DNA from: an uncultured Roseateles sp. | GTDB lineage: Bacteria > Pseudomonadota > Gammaproteobacteria > Burkholderiales > Burkholderiaceae_C | Direction of reading: 5' to 3' | DNA: 64,000 nucleotides | Assembly (NCBI RefSeq): GCF_913777145.1 | Contig: NZ_CAJYPS010000019.1 | Location: forward strand, 183,634-247,633 | Part shown: piece by piece, positions 63,742 to 64,000 of the stretch | Position numbering within the stretch: the first letter of the stretch is position 1 | Layout: each line of letters opens with the position of its first letter | Notes under the pieces: model-generated | Told to the model about the DNA's origin: nothing | The model's database searches: none | What the model saw: only the letters and a program-made list of their open reading frames with translations | Position numbers and translations under genes: made by a program

Positions 63742-64000
63742 GCGGGCTCGTGTTTGCACTGGTCGGCGCCGAGAGCACGGGCAAGACCACACTCGCGCAG
63801 GAGCTGGCCCGTCGGCTTCAGGGTGCCGGGCGCGATGCCGTGGTGGTGCCCGAGTACCTGCGGCTGTGGTGCGAGCAGACGGGGCGTACCCCTCAGCCAC
63901 ACGAGCAGCGTCACATTGCCGAGGAGCAGACCGCTCGCATCTTCGCCGCAGCCCAGCAGCACGATGTGGTTCTGGCCGACACGACGGCCCTCATGACGGC
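63738..64000 (+). CDS. NadR-type ribosylnicotinamide kinase/AAA ATPase, partial
   Basis: The first 87 residues are in the window; the frame is open at the end. A Walker A loop GAESTGKT at residues 10-17 and VVVPEYLRLWCEQTGRTPQP with IAEEQTARI match the kinase domain of NadR, which phosphorylates nicotinamide riboside. No N-terminal DNA-binding or adenylyltransferase domain precedes it, so this is a stand-alone kinase. The coupling with pnuC supports the call. Confidence 0.82.
   Translation, partial: MSGLVFALVGAESTGKTTLAQELARRLQGAGRDAVVVPEYLRLWCEQTGRTPQPHEQRHIAEEQTARIFAAAQQHDVVLADTTALMT

Overview
The window is a GC-rich, gene-dense stretch of bacterial chromosome. Gene content and order point to a betaproteobacterium of the order Burkholderiales (Comamonadaceae/Sphaerotilaceae-like). 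The clues are the block pnp - quinone oxidoreductase - tpiA - secG - tRNA-Leu - nuoA-N - DUF2818 - Nudix, an intracellular poly-hydroxybutyrate depolymerase with a Cys nucleophile, a detached RnfB next to nth, and 6S RNA beside zapA. This assignment is inferred from protein families; no search was run. Nearly everything is core metabolism. I see no insertion sequence, prophage, CRISPR array or obvious foreign island, and no convincing undescribed multi-gene system.

Layout. 1-2178: a partial YihY-family membrane protein, a divergent DUF2069 membrane protein and an FAD-linked 2-hydroxyacid dehydrogenase. 2156-6593: a two-gene RND efflux pump (lipoprotein adaptor plus inner-membrane pump). 6818-22329 (minus): Nudix hydrolase, DUF2818 and the complete 14-gene NADH:quinone oxidoreductase operon nuoA-N. 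Upstream of it are tRNA-Leu(GAG), secG, tpiA, a quinone reductase, pnp and rpsO. 27934-34843: a small heat shock protein, then (minus) the whole isc iron-sulfur operon iscR-S-U-A-hscB-hscA-fdx ending in tsaD, with a recognisable IscR-type operator upstream. 34958-41626: uvrB, an aromatic/aspartate aminotransferase, phaZ, rnfB, nth, a ZapB-like coiled coil and zapA. 41644-41825: 6S RNA, defined here from a perfect 10-bp closing stem, a TACAAT box and a T-run.

41846-48254: an EVE-domain protein, a PAS protein with a ruined GGDEF site, rpsU-yqeY (without dnaG/rpoD behind them), a DUF442-type sulfurtransferase/phosphatase and a TRAP transporter whose binding protein is convergent to its permeases. 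48370-54147: pmbA, darP-mogA-SlyD-like PPIase (three overlapping genes), cysE, trmJ and an inositol-monophosphatase. 54371-58565: a stand-alone periplasmic TonB-C domain protein, an unrecognised secreted protein and mutS. 58578-64000: an alpha/beta hydrolase, pyrG, eno, ftsB, pnuC and the start of a NadR-type ribosylnicotinamide kinase.

The genes cooperate in clear groups. The isc operon makes the iron-sulfur clusters that complex I, RnfB, Nth, ferredoxin and IscR itself need. PnuC and the NadR-like kinase form an NAD salvage route. The Pnp/S15 pair and the 6S, S21, DarP and PmbA genes belong to RNA metabolism, ribosome function or protein quality control. The points most worth a second look are the regulatory elements (6S RNA, IscR operator, rpsO leader hairpin, intra-operon hairpins), the degenerate GGDEF protein, the soluble RnfB translationally coupled to phaZ, and two exported proteins of unknown role.
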